This document shows, piece by piece, positions 16,637 to 25,549 of a stretch of 64,000 nt of DNA. A program made the translations under genes and the position numbers. Source of the stretch: Planomicrobium sp. YIM 101495 (GTDB lineage: Bacteria; Bacillota; Bacilli; Bacillales_A; Planococcaceae); assembly GCF_009707665.1 (NCBI RefSeq), contig NZ_WLZW01000001.1:1364001-1428000 (forward strand). Direction: 5' to 3'. The notes below the pieces were generated by a model. That model made no database searches and had not been told where the DNA came from. It worked only from the letters and a program-made list of their open reading frames with translations. Within the stretch, counting starts at the first letter, position 1. Every line of letters starts with the position of its first letter.

Positions 16637-16929
16637 TTTATCCCCCTAAGAATTGAAATTCAGCAAAGTTCATTGAGTTTCTCTCAATTACGCTGCGTCC
16701 ATATTCTTCAATTAATCATAACTAACAGATAAGCAGTTCGCAAGATTAATAAAAAAGAGGAGTATATTATAAAATTATGTTTCTTTCAGGACACTTCCTC
16801 ATCCGCTGGACAGACCGTCAGACAGCGGAAAAAGCATTGAAAAGAAAAAAGATTGGTTCTCCCGGCGCTCAGTTGTCTGGCATATTATTAATTCCTTTGA
16901 TAAAATCCGCTAATTTTTCGTTCCATTAA

Positions 16930-17201
16930 TCAGCATAACCTTTTTTGCATATCTGCAGAAGTGAAGAATTTCTGGTGCTGATCTGGCGTTAAATAATATG
17001 CCGGCAGCTCCTTGACACCCATGCGCCCGGCTTTTGCCACACGATGATTGGCACGACAGACAGCTCAACTTGTTCAAGATTCTCCCCGATCCATTCCCTC
17101 GTCCGGGTGATGTTCCAGTTGAACGGAAAGCCTCCAAGTGTTTCCTCCCCTACGACCGGCGTGCACGGGACGAAATCAGGATCCAGTATCAGTTTCTTCA
17201 C
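16930..17201 (-). pseudogene. Frameshifted remnant of an unidentified gene
   Basis: A GTG start at 17201 follows a good AGGTGGAG site. It opens VKKLILDPDFVPCTPVVGEE and continues through GGFPFNWNITRTREWIGENL and VELSVVPIIVWQK before running into an unrelated tail and stop at 16989. In a shifted frame the stretch AGRMGVKELPAYYLTPDQHQ then KFFTSADMQKRLC runs to a TGA at 16930 and looks like a natural continuation. The joined product would be about 90 residues. I do not recognise the family. The region also has transposase debris on the other strand, so it looks like a decay site. Confidence 0.45.
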
Positions 17202-17250
17202 AGCTCCACCTGTTTCCTTCTTTATAGATCGAGAATACAATAATTCGATT

Positions 17251-17562
17251 TCAGAAAGAAACAACGCCAAGCGCTATCGGCACATTGGCCGCATTTACCA
17301 GAAGCGCTACTTCGCCAAAGCGGTCGACACGCGTCTTGGCCTGCTCACTGTCAGCAGTTACATCCACCGCAACCCGATCCAGACGAAAGTGCCCATGGTC
17401 GAGCGTCTCGAGCTGTATCCCTACAGCTCCTTTCCGCTCTACTGGGAGGAGACGCTCCCTGCGCCGGCATTCCTGGACCGGGAAGTTTTACGGGTTTTGC
17501 TGCCGGAGCCGTTCGCCAAGACCAACACCGCCTACTGCATGTACTGTCTGACGTACGATTAG
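17251..17562 (+). pseudogene. C-terminal fragment of a Y1 (REP-associated/IS200-like) transposase
   Basis: About 104 residues resemble the C-terminal half of TnpA_REP/Y1 transposases: RYRHIGRIYQKRYFAKAVD (normally HGxIFQxRYxxxxxD), LLTVSSYIHRNPIQTKVP and YPYSSFPLYW. The N-terminal half with the HUH metal motif is missing; upstream sequence in this frame is unrelated. It is a dead remnant. A terminator-like hairpin (17587-17634) and MITE-like copy D follow. Confidence 0.7.
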
Positions 17563-17586
17563 AACGCGGAAGAAGATCCACACGAA

Positions 17587-17634
17587 GAAGACCTCGAGCC
17601 GCCGGACATGTAGTTCCGGTGGTTCGGGGTCTTT
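17587..17634 (+). terminator. Intrinsic terminator after the transposase remnant
   Basis: AAGACC...CCGCCGGA / TTCCGGTGG...GGTCTTTT, a two-part stem ending in four Ts. Confidence 0.65.
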
Positions 17635-17681
17635 TCGGCTTCCTTTGGTTTTCAACATGAGTTTCCAGCAATTTCCCATTC

Positions 17682-17830
17682 GGTCCCTGTGAACACTTCA
17701 ATTATGAATATTTACCTTTTTAGCTAATTATGCGAGATTAAGACTCTAAACACTTGGTAATAAAGGAATATTTTTTCTTTACATACAATTGTATTGAATA
17801 AACTGAATCGTCTTTAACACAGGGGCGCGA
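17682..17830. repeat. About 150-bp MITE-like element, copy D
   Basis: Starts GGTCCCTGTGAACACTTCAA and ends TTTAACACAGGGGCGCGATT; contains ACAATTGTATTGAATAAACTG. It ends 30 bp before the galE stop codon. Copies B, C and D agree well at both ends, while the middle 60 bp varies. Confidence 0.75.
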
Positions 17831-17860
17831 TTTTTTCAATTTATTTATACCCAGACAGTA

Positions 17861-18859
17861 TTAATCTTCAAAATTCTTCTCAAATCTCCAAGCATCCTGA
17901 CACATATCAATAACATCTCGTTTAGCTTTCCATCCCAGTTCTCTTTCTGCTTTTGAAACATCTGCATAACAAGAAGCAATATCACCAGAGCGGCGTTCTG
18001 TAATTTCATAAGGAATATTAATTCCATTGGCTTTTTCAAAAGCTTTCACTAGCTCTAAAACACTAGCTCCTTTACCAGTCCCAAGATTAAAAATATTTAC
18101 ACCTTGCGTAAGATTATTTAATGCAGCCAGGTGGCCATCTGCTAAATCTGCAACATGAACATAATCTCGAACTCCTGTACCATCGGAAGTTGGATAGTCG
18201 TCTCCGAATATTTTTAATCCCTTCAATTTACCTTTAGCTACTTGAGTCACGTATGGCATCAAGTTATTCGGAATACCGTTTGGTGCTTCACCGATCAATC
18301 CACTCTCATGAGCACCGACAGGATTGAAATATCTCAGAATTGATACAGAGAACTCAGGATTTGCTTTAACAATATCTGTTAAAATACGTTCACTCATTGC
18401 TTTCGTTTCACCATATGGATTCGTAGTTGGCAAAAGATTCATCATCTCTGTAAATGGGACGTCAGGATTGTCTCCATATACTGTCGCTGAAGAGCTGAAT
18501 ACAAATTTGTGCACACCGTATTTAAGACAAGCATTGGCAAGAACCATTGTACTGACCAAGTTGTTGTAATAATAAGCTTGTGGCTTCTCTACAGATTCAC
18601 CTACTGCTTTAAGTCCAGCAAAATGAATAACAGCATCTATCTTATAATTTTTAAAAATGACTTCAACAGCTTGAGTATCTGTTACATCAATTTCTCGGAA
18701 GTCTACTTCTTTATCTGTGATCCGTGAGATGTTTTCAATTGCCTCAAACTTACTGTTCGAAAGGTTATCAGCAATCATTACTTTGTGACCTGCTTCCAGC
18801 AAGGCAATGGATGTATGAGAACCTATATAGCCAGCTCCGCCAGTTACTAATATATTCAT
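17861..18859 (-). CDS. galE: UDP-glucose 4-epimerase
   Basis: A 332-residue cytosolic SDR enzyme that interconverts UDP-glucose and UDP-galactose (and often the N-acetyl forms). The start is ATG 18859 (MNILVTGGAGYIGSHT), which follows AAAGGA; a longer frame upstream has no better site. NAD motif GGAGYIGS (residues 7-14), SSSATVYG (about 123-130), catalytic YGETK (about 148-152; Tyr-x-x-x-Lys) and RYFNPVGAH (about 176-184) are all present. It is the last gene of the polysaccharide locus and can supply UDP-Gal or UDP-GalNAc to it. The gap to the wecB pseudogene is about 210 bp. Confidence 0.95.
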   Translation of the reverse strand: MNILVTGGAGYIGSHTSIALLEAGHKVMIADNLSNSKFEAIENISRITDKEVDFREIDVTDTQAVEVIFKNYKIDAVIHFAGLKAVGESVEKPQAYYYNNLVSTMVLANACLKYGVHKFVFSSSATVYGDNPDVPFTEMMNLLPTTNPYGETKAMSERILTDIVKANPEFSVSILRYFNPVGAHESGLIGEAPNGIPNNLMPYVTQVAKGKLKGLKIFGDDYPTSDGTGVRDYVHVADLADGHLAALNNLTQGVNIFNLGTGKGASVLELVKAFEKANGINIPYEITERRSGDIASCYADVSKAERELGWKAKRDVIDMCQDAWRFEKNFED

Positions 18860-19069
18860 TAATTCAATCCTTTCTTTTAAAGTGATCATCTATACACCAT
18901 TGTTACATCATTTCCAAGATATTCCTCAGCATCACCTTTCTTCTTTTATACAAAATGAACACATTACATCCAATAAACGGATATAAGCACACAAATTCAC
19001 AAATTTCATCGAGTCGAATTTATGTGTTTAAATTTTTCGATCAACTAGGGTTTAGATAGAATAATTCCC

Positions 19070-20215
19070 CTATTTTTCTCTATTTCCATTTTTTCTAATA
19101 GATTTCATGTTCTTACCTTCTAAAATATCTGCAATTCTCTTACTAGCAAATCCATCACCGTAAGGATTGCTTGCTTTACTCATCGTTTCGTACTTCTCTT
19201 CATTTTCTAGCAACAATTTAAACGCGTCATAAATTGTTTCTTCTTCTGTTCCAACTAGCTCTAATATACCCGCTGCAATGCCCTCTAGGCGTTCAGTAGT
19301 ATCACGCATAACTAATACAGGTTTCCTTAGACTTGGTGCTTCCTCTTGAATTCCACCGCTGTCAGTTAAGATAATATGCGATTTAGAAAGGAAGTTATGG
19401 AAATCGACTACTTCTAGTGGCTCGATAATTCGCACTTAATCCAAGTCGCCCAAGATTTCATTAGCAGCTTCTCTCACTAGTGGATTCATGTGGATTGGGT
19501 AAATTGCTTTAATGTCTGGAAACTCTTCAATTATTCTCTTGATGGCTCTGAACATATTTCTCATTGGCTCACCAAGTTTCTCTCTTCTATGAGCCGTAAT
19601 CATGATGAGTCTGTTATATGCAACCCACTCAAATTGTTCATGAGTATATTCTTCAGTTACCGTCGTATTTAGAGCGTCAATTGCTGTGTTACCTGTAACA
19701 AAGATAGAAGCTTTATTCTTCCCTTCTCTGATCAAGTTCTCTTTAAAGATTTCGGTCGGTGCAAAGTTGTTATCTGCAACAATTCCCACTACCTGACGGT
19801 TAAACTCCTCAGGGTATGGAGAATGGATATCATAAGTTCTGAGACCGGCTTAGACATGCCCGACTGGAATCTGGAAGTAGAAACAAGCAAGAGCCGCAAC
19901 AAATGTTGTTGAAGTATCGCCATGTACCAATACGATATCTGGCTTAACTTCCTCCAATACTTCTTTCATTTTCTCTAGAATAATGATTGTTACATTAAAC
20001 AGCGTTTGCTTATCTTTGGTAATAGAAAGGTCGTAATCCAGAACAACTTCAAAAGCATCAAGCACTTGTTTGAGCATCTCTCTATGCTATCCAGTAACAC
20101 GAACAATGGTTTCTAGACTATCTCTCATTTTTAGCTCTTGAACCAGTGGGCATATCTTAATCGCTTCTAGAAGCGTGATAAAACAACAATTCCTTTTTTG
20201 TAAATTTGAAAACCA
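19070..20215 (-). pseudogene. wecB: UDP-N-acetylglucosamine 2-epimerase (non-hydrolysing), inactivated
   Basis: The protein would make UDP-ManNAc from UDP-GlcNAc. The sequence is readable end to end as WecB/MnaA but is broken by TAG 20089-20087 (in VTG*HREM, normally Gln), TAA 19852-19850 (in PVGHV*AGLRTYD, normally Glu) and TAA 19438-19436 (in LGDLD*VRIIEP). The beginning is also damaged: the expected FGTRPEAIK block is ITLLEAIK here with an indel, and no start codon with a ribosome binding site is left. The remaining parts keep LVHGDTSTT, GIVADNNFAPT, ITAHRREKLGEP, DSGGIQEEAPSL and RDTTERLEG. Single-base changes explain the stops, so decay is fairly recent. It sits directly after wecC, its natural partner. 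Confidence 0.9.
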
Positions 20216-20222
20216 CGTTTCT

Positions 20223-21449
20223 TTATAGTTTATAGACTCCTTCAAGTTCACTTATATTCTTCATATCAAGAACCAATTTATCTTTCAACAAATCCATATT
20301 TTCTTTAATGTGATCATGACCAACCATAAGAACAACTATCTCAACTTCATTAATGAACTTTTTGAAATCCATTACTTGATCGTCAACCATTTGCTCTTTT
20401 ACAAATGGATCAAATACTTTAACCCCAAATGCTAAATGCTCGTCCATTCTTTCGAGCAGCTGAAGCGTCGGGCTCTCTCTAGTATCATCCACATTTTCTT
20501 TATACGCTAAACCGTACAAGCCTACTTTAGTGATATCTTTGATATTATGTTCACGCATGATATCTCTAATACGGCCAAGTACATGTTCCGGCATAGAGTC
20601 ATTAATCTTACGTGCAGATAGAATCAAGTTTGTTAAGTCAGGATAATCTCCAACTAAGAACCATGGATCAACTGAAATACAATGACCACCAACCCCAGGC
20701 CCTGGTTGAAGAATATTTACTCGTGGATGCTTGTTCGCAATTCTAATAATCTCATAGACATCCATACCATCATTGCGACAGATTTTAGCAAGTTCATTTG
20801 CAAAAGCAATATTTACATCCCGAAAAGTGTTTTCAACAACCTTAGACATCTCCGCAGAGCGAATATCTGTAAGCACGATATCCGACTTACAGAAGCTTGC
20901 ATACAACTCTTTAATCATTGCAGCTACCTCTAAGTTATCTGCACCGATTGTTCTTGAGTTATGCTCAAGTTCGTAGACCATATTTCCAGGTATGATTCGT
21001 TCAGGAGCGTGTAGAAGGTGAACATCTTTACCAATCACAAAACCTCTCTCTTCAATTACCGGGCGAATGTGGCGGTCAATCGTCCCTGGAGAAATTGTCG
21101 ATTCGATTATGATAGCTGCACCTTTTTCGCATACATCTAATACGCTTTTTACTGCCGAAATCACATATACTGGATCTAATTTCTTACTCTCTTCAATATA
21201 AGGCGTTGGTACTGCCAGAATATAAGTATCCGTTTTAAAATATTCTGTTGAGAATTCTATTCCATTAGCTTGGGCTGCTTCAAAGAGCTCCTTCAGCCCC
21301 TCTTCCTCAAAGAAAAGCTTCCCCTGACTCAAGGAATCAACTATTTCTTTTTTGTAATCTGTACCAACCACTTTTAACCCACTCTTAGCAAACATTAAAG
21401 CTGTTGGTAGTCCAATATATCCTAAACCAACAATATTAATTGATGACAT
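20223..21449 (-). CDS. wecC: UDP-N-acetyl-D-mannosamine dehydrogenase
   Basis: A 408-residue cytosolic enzyme that oxidises UDP-ManNAc to UDP-ManNAcA in two NAD-dependent steps, like WecC and Cap5O. ATG 21449 follows AAAGGAG. Visible are the Rossmann loop VGLGYIGLPTA (residues 7-17), IESTISPGT (about 120-128), HAPERIIPGNM (about 146-156), NTFRDVNIAFANELA (about 208-222, catalytic-region Asn and Lys) and GPGVGGHCISVDPWFL (about 251-266) with the active-site cysteine in GGHC. The C-terminal domain has GLAYKENVDDTRESPT. Its substrate-forming partner wecB is a pseudogene, so it needs UDP-ManNAc from an epimerase encoded elsewhere or is itself without substrate. Confidence 0.95.
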   Translation of the reverse strand: MSSINIVGLGYIGLPTALMFAKSGLKVVGTDYKKEIVDSLSQGKLFFEEEGLKELFEAAQANGIEFSTEYFKTDTYILAVPTPYIEESKKLDPVYVISAVKSVLDVCEKGAAIIIESTISPGTIDRHIRPVIEERGFVIGKDVHLLHAPERIIPGNMVYELEHNSRTIGADNLEVAAMIKELYASFCKSDIVLTDIRSAEMSKVVENTFRDVNIAFANELAKICRNDGMDVYEIIRIANKHPRVNILQPGPGVGGHCISVDPWFLVGDYPDLTNLILSARKINDSMPEHVLGRIRDIMREHNIKDITKVGLYGLAYKENVDDTRESPTLQLLERMDEHLAFGVKVFDPFVKEQMVDDQVMDFKKFINEVEIVVLMVGHDHIKENMDLLKDKLVLDMKNISELEGVYKL

Positions 21450-21641
21450 AAAATTCTCCTTTGAAAATAATATAAAAAATATAGGCTAATAGTCTAAATT
21501 ACTTTTTAAACTCATTGCTCTCATATTTTCTTGAATTTCTAATTCAGCCCCCTTCTTTCTAGAGTAATGAAATAATAAATCATTTGGATTAACTCTACTT
21601 ATCGAGAAAAATATTTGTCAATTTCGATTAGTATAAATCAA

Positions 21642-22589
21642 TTACTTCTCCAGAACATTTTTATATTTTTTCTTAGTCTTTTCGTTGACTACGATTTTAT
21701 CACTTTTCAAATTTATTAAATCTCCCCATTCTTCTTGGTATCTATAAGGTGTAATATCGTGGGCTCCTCCTTGATGAAATGTGATTTCCCCGAAAATAAT
21801 TTCTCCATCAATATTATAAAAATCAACTCGACAGGCAACAAATGGATTCGACAATTTTTCAGCATATTCAATCATACTCTTAAAATTCTTTGGCTTTTCC
21901 ACCAAAGCCTCGTCAAAGTTCGGTCTCTTTAATTTAATTTTCATATTATTAAATCCTAAATCATATATGTTTCTTTTCGCGCCAGCATAATGTGTTCCAT
22001 CGGCGGAAGTAGTCTCAATATCGACAGCCAAAAACTTTACTTTACCCTCAAAACAAAAAAATCTATAATCAACTAACCCAATTTTTGATTGTTCATCTAT
22101 TAAAACTTTTTCACACATTATCTTTGGTACTATATTCTTATAATTCCACTCTCTAGAATTCCAGTAGTAATTTTTTTTCATAAACAAACTTAATTTATCC
22201 TTGACTTCCTTTATTGGAAATTCCTCTTTATTTTTACACCATATATTCCCATTTGAAAGGTGATTGCATTTCAAGAAAAATTCATTTGGCAATTCTTCTA
22301 AGGTGATATCTTTTGGATGATTATAAACAGCGTAAACCTCATTCAAAATATGCTCCAATCCACAGCTTTTCACATATTCTCTTGCTAAAACTTTGTCGGT
22401 GCAAATCGTAGTAAGAGGATCTCTATTGAATATATGAAGCCACCATAATTTTTCATTAAATGTTTTCGGGTTTTTTTCATCAAAATTATAACCATAATTC
22501 TTGCGAAAGTACCTTTTAGCAAAAGTTAAACTTGGCATAAGCTTAACTACTGTATTCTTCGACTCATGTAAAGAAACTTGAAACTTCAT
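21642..22589 (-). CDS. TupA-like ATP-grasp protein of the polysaccharide locus
   Basis: A 315-residue protein of the TupA-like ATP-grasp group found in cell-wall polysaccharide and capsule clusters. Typical parts are FRKNYGYNFDEKNPKTFNEK (residues about 28-47), DKVLAREYV (about 63-71), FFLKCNHLSNGN (about 103-114), an acidic C-terminal metal site in FVACRVDFYNIDGEIIFGEITFHQGGA (about 249-275) and the closing W/G motif EEWGDLIN. TupA itself makes polyglutamate for teichuronopeptide; relatives are thought to ligate amino acids or act in glycan modification. Cytosolic. ATG 22589 with AGGAAG upstream. A/T-rich like its neighbours, consistent with acquisition by transfer. Confidence 0.75.
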   Translation of the reverse strand: MKFQVSLHESKNTVVKLMPSLTFAKRYFRKNYGYNFDEKNPKTFNEKLWWLHIFNRDPLTTICTDKVLAREYVKSCGLEHILNEVYAVYNHPKDITLEELPNEFFLKCNHLSNGNIWCKNKEEFPIKEVKDKLSLFMKKNYYWNSREWNYKNIVPKIMCEKVLIDEQSKIGLVDYRFFCFEGKVKFLAVDIETTSADGTHYAGAKRNIYDLGFNNMKIKLKRPNFDEALVEKPKNFKSMIEYAEKLSNPFVACRVDFYNIDGEIIFGEITFHQGGAHDITPYRYQEEWGDLINLKSDKIVVNEKTKKKYKNVLEK

Positions 22590-22647
22590 TTTAAATACTT
22601 CCTTTCATGTCTCAAATCAATTCTATAAGATTTTATATAAATTAATC

Positions 22648-23988
22648 TCAAATTCTACTTATCTTATAATCATACTTTTTCGTTTTTCTCATCACTGAAA
22701 TTATTAAGTAAATATTTAATAGCGCACCTGAAACACTATATAAAATAATCGATAAAATATCGTTGCCAAAATAGTGTATTCCTATTAATAACATCCCTAA
22801 CCTTATTACCAAACCCACATTCGTAAAGCTTAATAAAAATTTTTGTTCAAATATTACTGGTAAAGTTCTAACACTTGGATTATTTATAAAGACAAAAAAT
22901 GACCAAAGTGACAACCATCTAGCGTATTCTCCTGCTACTCTCCATTCTTCTCCAAATATCCATCCGAAAATAAATGGACCAAGAATAAATATTAATCCGA
23001 ATGGCATTATACCTACAACAACTAGCGCAGCAGTCGCTTTAGAAATTAACCTAGTGATATTTTCCTTATTATTTACTGCCTCTGCAACTCTAGGATAAAA
23101 CACATCTCCAATTGCTTTCCCTAATAATTGTGAAGGCAACGATAGCATTCTTTGTCCTAATAAGTAAAATCCTGCACTTGCAGGACCAAAAGCAGAAGTT
23201 AACAACAAAAGCGGGAAGTTTTGAGTGATTCCGTTGATAAACATTTCAGGAGCTCTGTATTTTGGAAAATCCAAATATAATTTCGCGGTTTTCTTGAGTA
23301 AAGCTGCATTGGTTTTTTTTTTCAAATTTGAAATTAATTTTTTTGATGTTCCTTTCAGTAATAGCAGTATACTCAATAATTGGCCTACGGTAGTCAATAA
23401 TACTAATGAAAAAGAAGTGGGACTTAATAACCCGATGCCAATTTTACTAAAATTCAACAAAACTGATTGTTGAAGGGTTGCTTTAGAATAAATACGAAAA
23501 AGTTTTTCTCTAATAATCCACTGATTTGTAACTTGAAGTGCTGCAGACAAGAATAAAAATATAGGGATAAATATTAAATAGTTTAATAGTACATTCATAT
23601 TAAAGTGATTTAAAATTGGCTCTCCAAAAATCCATAGACCAATACCAATTATAATCGAAAAAACTCCTCCAATATATAAAGATATTTTAGCCACAGCTAC
23701 TGCTACAGTTTCTTCTTTAGGCAGAATTATAGCCATAGGATAGGTAAAGCTAATAATAGATGACAGGAGGGCAGTAAACGCTATAAAAACTCCTAGAGTT
23801 CCAAATGCCTCTGGCCCATATAATCTAGTTATAAATGGAGAAAATATAACAGTAACTATTTGCGCAAGAATTGTTCCAGAAGCAACTGTCATAACATTTT
23901 TGGCGAATTTACCTTTCAAGATTTTACTGCTAATATAATTTTTAATATTGAAGATTCTAAACTTTCTATTCCAATAATCTTCATTCAC
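22648..23988 (-). CDS. wzx: Wzx-type oligosaccharide flippase
   Basis: A 446-residue membrane protein with about 12-14 hydrophobic segments and short loops, in the polysaccharide-transport (MVF/MOP) group. The opening VASGTILAQIVTVIFSPFITRLYGPEAFG (residues about 35-63) is the classic Wzx N-terminal signature. It moves undecaprenyl-diphosphate-linked repeat units to the outer face. The start is GTG 23988 behind GAGGGG. With Wzy at 25550 it defines a Wzx/Wzy-dependent pathway. Confidence 0.88.
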   Translation of the reverse strand: MNEDYWNRKFRIFNIKNYISSKILKGKFAKNVMTVASGTILAQIVTVIFSPFITRLYGPEAFGTLGVFIAFTALLSSIISFTYPMAIILPKEETVAVAVAKISLYIGGVFSIIIGIGLWIFGEPILNHFNMNVLLNYLIFIPIFLFLSAALQVTNQWIIREKLFRIYSKATLQQSVLLNFSKIGIGLLSPTSFSLVLLTTVGQLLSILLLLKGTSKKLISNLKKKTNAALLKKTAKLYLDFPKYRAPEMFINGITQNFPLLLLTSAFGPASAGFYLLGQRMLSLPSQLLGKAIGDVFYPRVAEAVNNKENITRLISKATAALVVVGIMPFGLIFILGPFIFGWIFGEEWRVAGEYARWLSLWSFFVFINNPSVRTLPVIFEQKFLLSFTNVGLVIRLGMLLIGIHYFGNDILSIILYSVSGALLNIYLIISVMRKTKKYDYKISRI

Positions 23989-24231
23989 ATTTTATCCCCT
24001 CTAATCACACTATAATATGACAAAACCTTTTCTTAGGATTTCTAATATTTGTTTAAAGTCAAATTCACTGAATACTCGGTTTTTTTTAGCAGACTCCATC
24101 TATGATTACCTATTAATTAAAACAGTTATAAATTCAGATGAGCAAAAAAAAGAAATATAGTCATCTAAGTTGAATTTTGTTTGATTAAAATTATTTCAAT
24201 TTAGTTAGTATAATTTTTTCGCTTAGTATAG

Positions 24232-25530
24232 TTATAATATCCTTTCGAATTCTCTAGTTATATTTCTATAATCATACTTTCTAACAAATTCTCTATTGGG
24301 TTGAAAAGATGTTGGTTTTTTATTTTTGTATAAATCATATTCTAAAGAAATATAATCTTTCAATTGTATTTGATCTTTATCATAATTAGCTTCTTCAAAA
24401 AAAACCCCAATTTTTGATTTTTCTATCACCTTAGCGACTTCACTATTTGCTAAATCTCCATTAATAATTGCGATAATAGGTTTTTTCAATAACATATACT
24501 CTAAAAACTTCCCAGGAAATACACCAATTTCTTTTTTACTATTCCAAGTAGAAAGGACTAGAAATCTAGATATTTGCTGTAAATTAATACTTTCCTCTCT
24601 AGTTACATAACCATGATCTATTAGTATATCTTGTAAATTATGTTTAAGTGCTTGTAACTTTAAAGCATTAAAATCATTTCCAGCATAATTAAACTCCACT
24701 TCATTTTTATCTAATTTTCCTTCATCTATTAGTTCTCGAATTACTAAGAAAAGTGACGAAAGATCTCTTTTTCCATTGTATAAATATCCGGTATATGCAA
24801 ACGAGAACTTTCTAGGATTAACGAAGTTTGCTGGATAGTCATCTTTGTCATATCCGTTTGTGATAACTTCAGCTTTAAACCTATGCTTTTCTTTAATAAT
24901 TCTTTTTAAATACCCCTCCGAAACAGAAATAATTTTATCAGCCTCTTTGCAAGCCTTACTTTGTATAAATTTATGAATAAAATTAATTAATTTCGGAAAA
25001 GTGTCAACTACCATCGGATCTCTAAAATCACAAATCCATTTAGTACTCTTTAACCTCTTTTTATAATATAACCCGCAAAGGACTGAAGATAGAGGGCCAT
25101 ACGTTGTTAGGACTACATCATATTTTTCATCATTTTTTTTTACATGTTTTCTAAATTTCAACAAAAAGTCAAGTGCAACAAAAATATTTAGTAATAGAAA
25201 AATCAAGTGCTTAATTTTTTTCTTCGCTTCTCTTCCCCCGAAATATACCTTTCCTTCTTTTGAAATAGTAGGAACCCCATTGTTTTTTTCGGTTATTCCT
25301 CTTCCCCTATTTAAATATTTCTCGATTATACTAGAATGTTTTAATTCATATATTTTTATTCCTTTAAGGTCATCTAAACTCCTCTTATCTATATTTTTCT
25401 TATTAGAAGTTGTGATTACATCTATTTTATGACCTTCCTTTAAAAAATATTTAGCTAATTTAGTTGGCCTGACAGCTCCAATTGCATTCTCAGGTGCAAA
25501 CAAATAACTAACGATTAATACTTTCTTCAT
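24232..25530 (-). CDS. Glycosyltransferase, GT4-like (GT-B fold)
   Basis: A 432-residue protein from ATG 25530, which follows AAGGTGG by four bases. The N-terminal lobe is MKKVLIVSYLFAPENAIGAV RPTKLAKYF, typical of GT4 enzymes of capsule loci. The C-terminal lobe has FAYTGYLYNGKRDLSSLFLV near 255 and GVFPGKFLEYMLLKKPIIAI near 355-375 (the EX7E-like nucleotide-sugar site is degenerate). It should add one sugar to the lipid-linked repeat unit on the cytoplasmic face. Donor and acceptor are not predictable. It is 19 bp after wzy. The roughly 240 bp between it and wzx are A/T-rich with no visible feature. Confidence 0.8.
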   Translation of the reverse strand: MKKVLIVSYLFAPENAIGAVRPTKLAKYFLKEGHKIDVITTSNKKNIDKRSLDDLKGIKIYELKHSSIIEKYLNRGRGITEKNNGVPTISKEGKVYFGGREAKKKIKHLIFLLLNIFVALDFLLKFRKHVKKNDEKYDVVLTTYGPLSSVLCGLYYKKRLKSTKWICDFRDPMVVDTFPKLINFIHKFIQSKACKEADKIISVSEGYLKRIIKEKHRFKAEVITNGYDKDDYPANFVNPRKFSFAYTGYLYNGKRDLSSLFLVIRELIDEGKLDKNEVEFNYAGNDFNALKLQALKHNLQDILIDHGYVTREESINLQQISRFLVLSTWNSKKEIGVFPGKFLEYMLLKKPIIAIINGDLANSEVAKVIEKSKIGVFFEEANYDKDQIQLKDYISLEYDLYKNKKPTSFQPNREFVRKYDYRNITREFERIL

Positions 25531-25549
25531 AATATCCACCTTGTAATAT

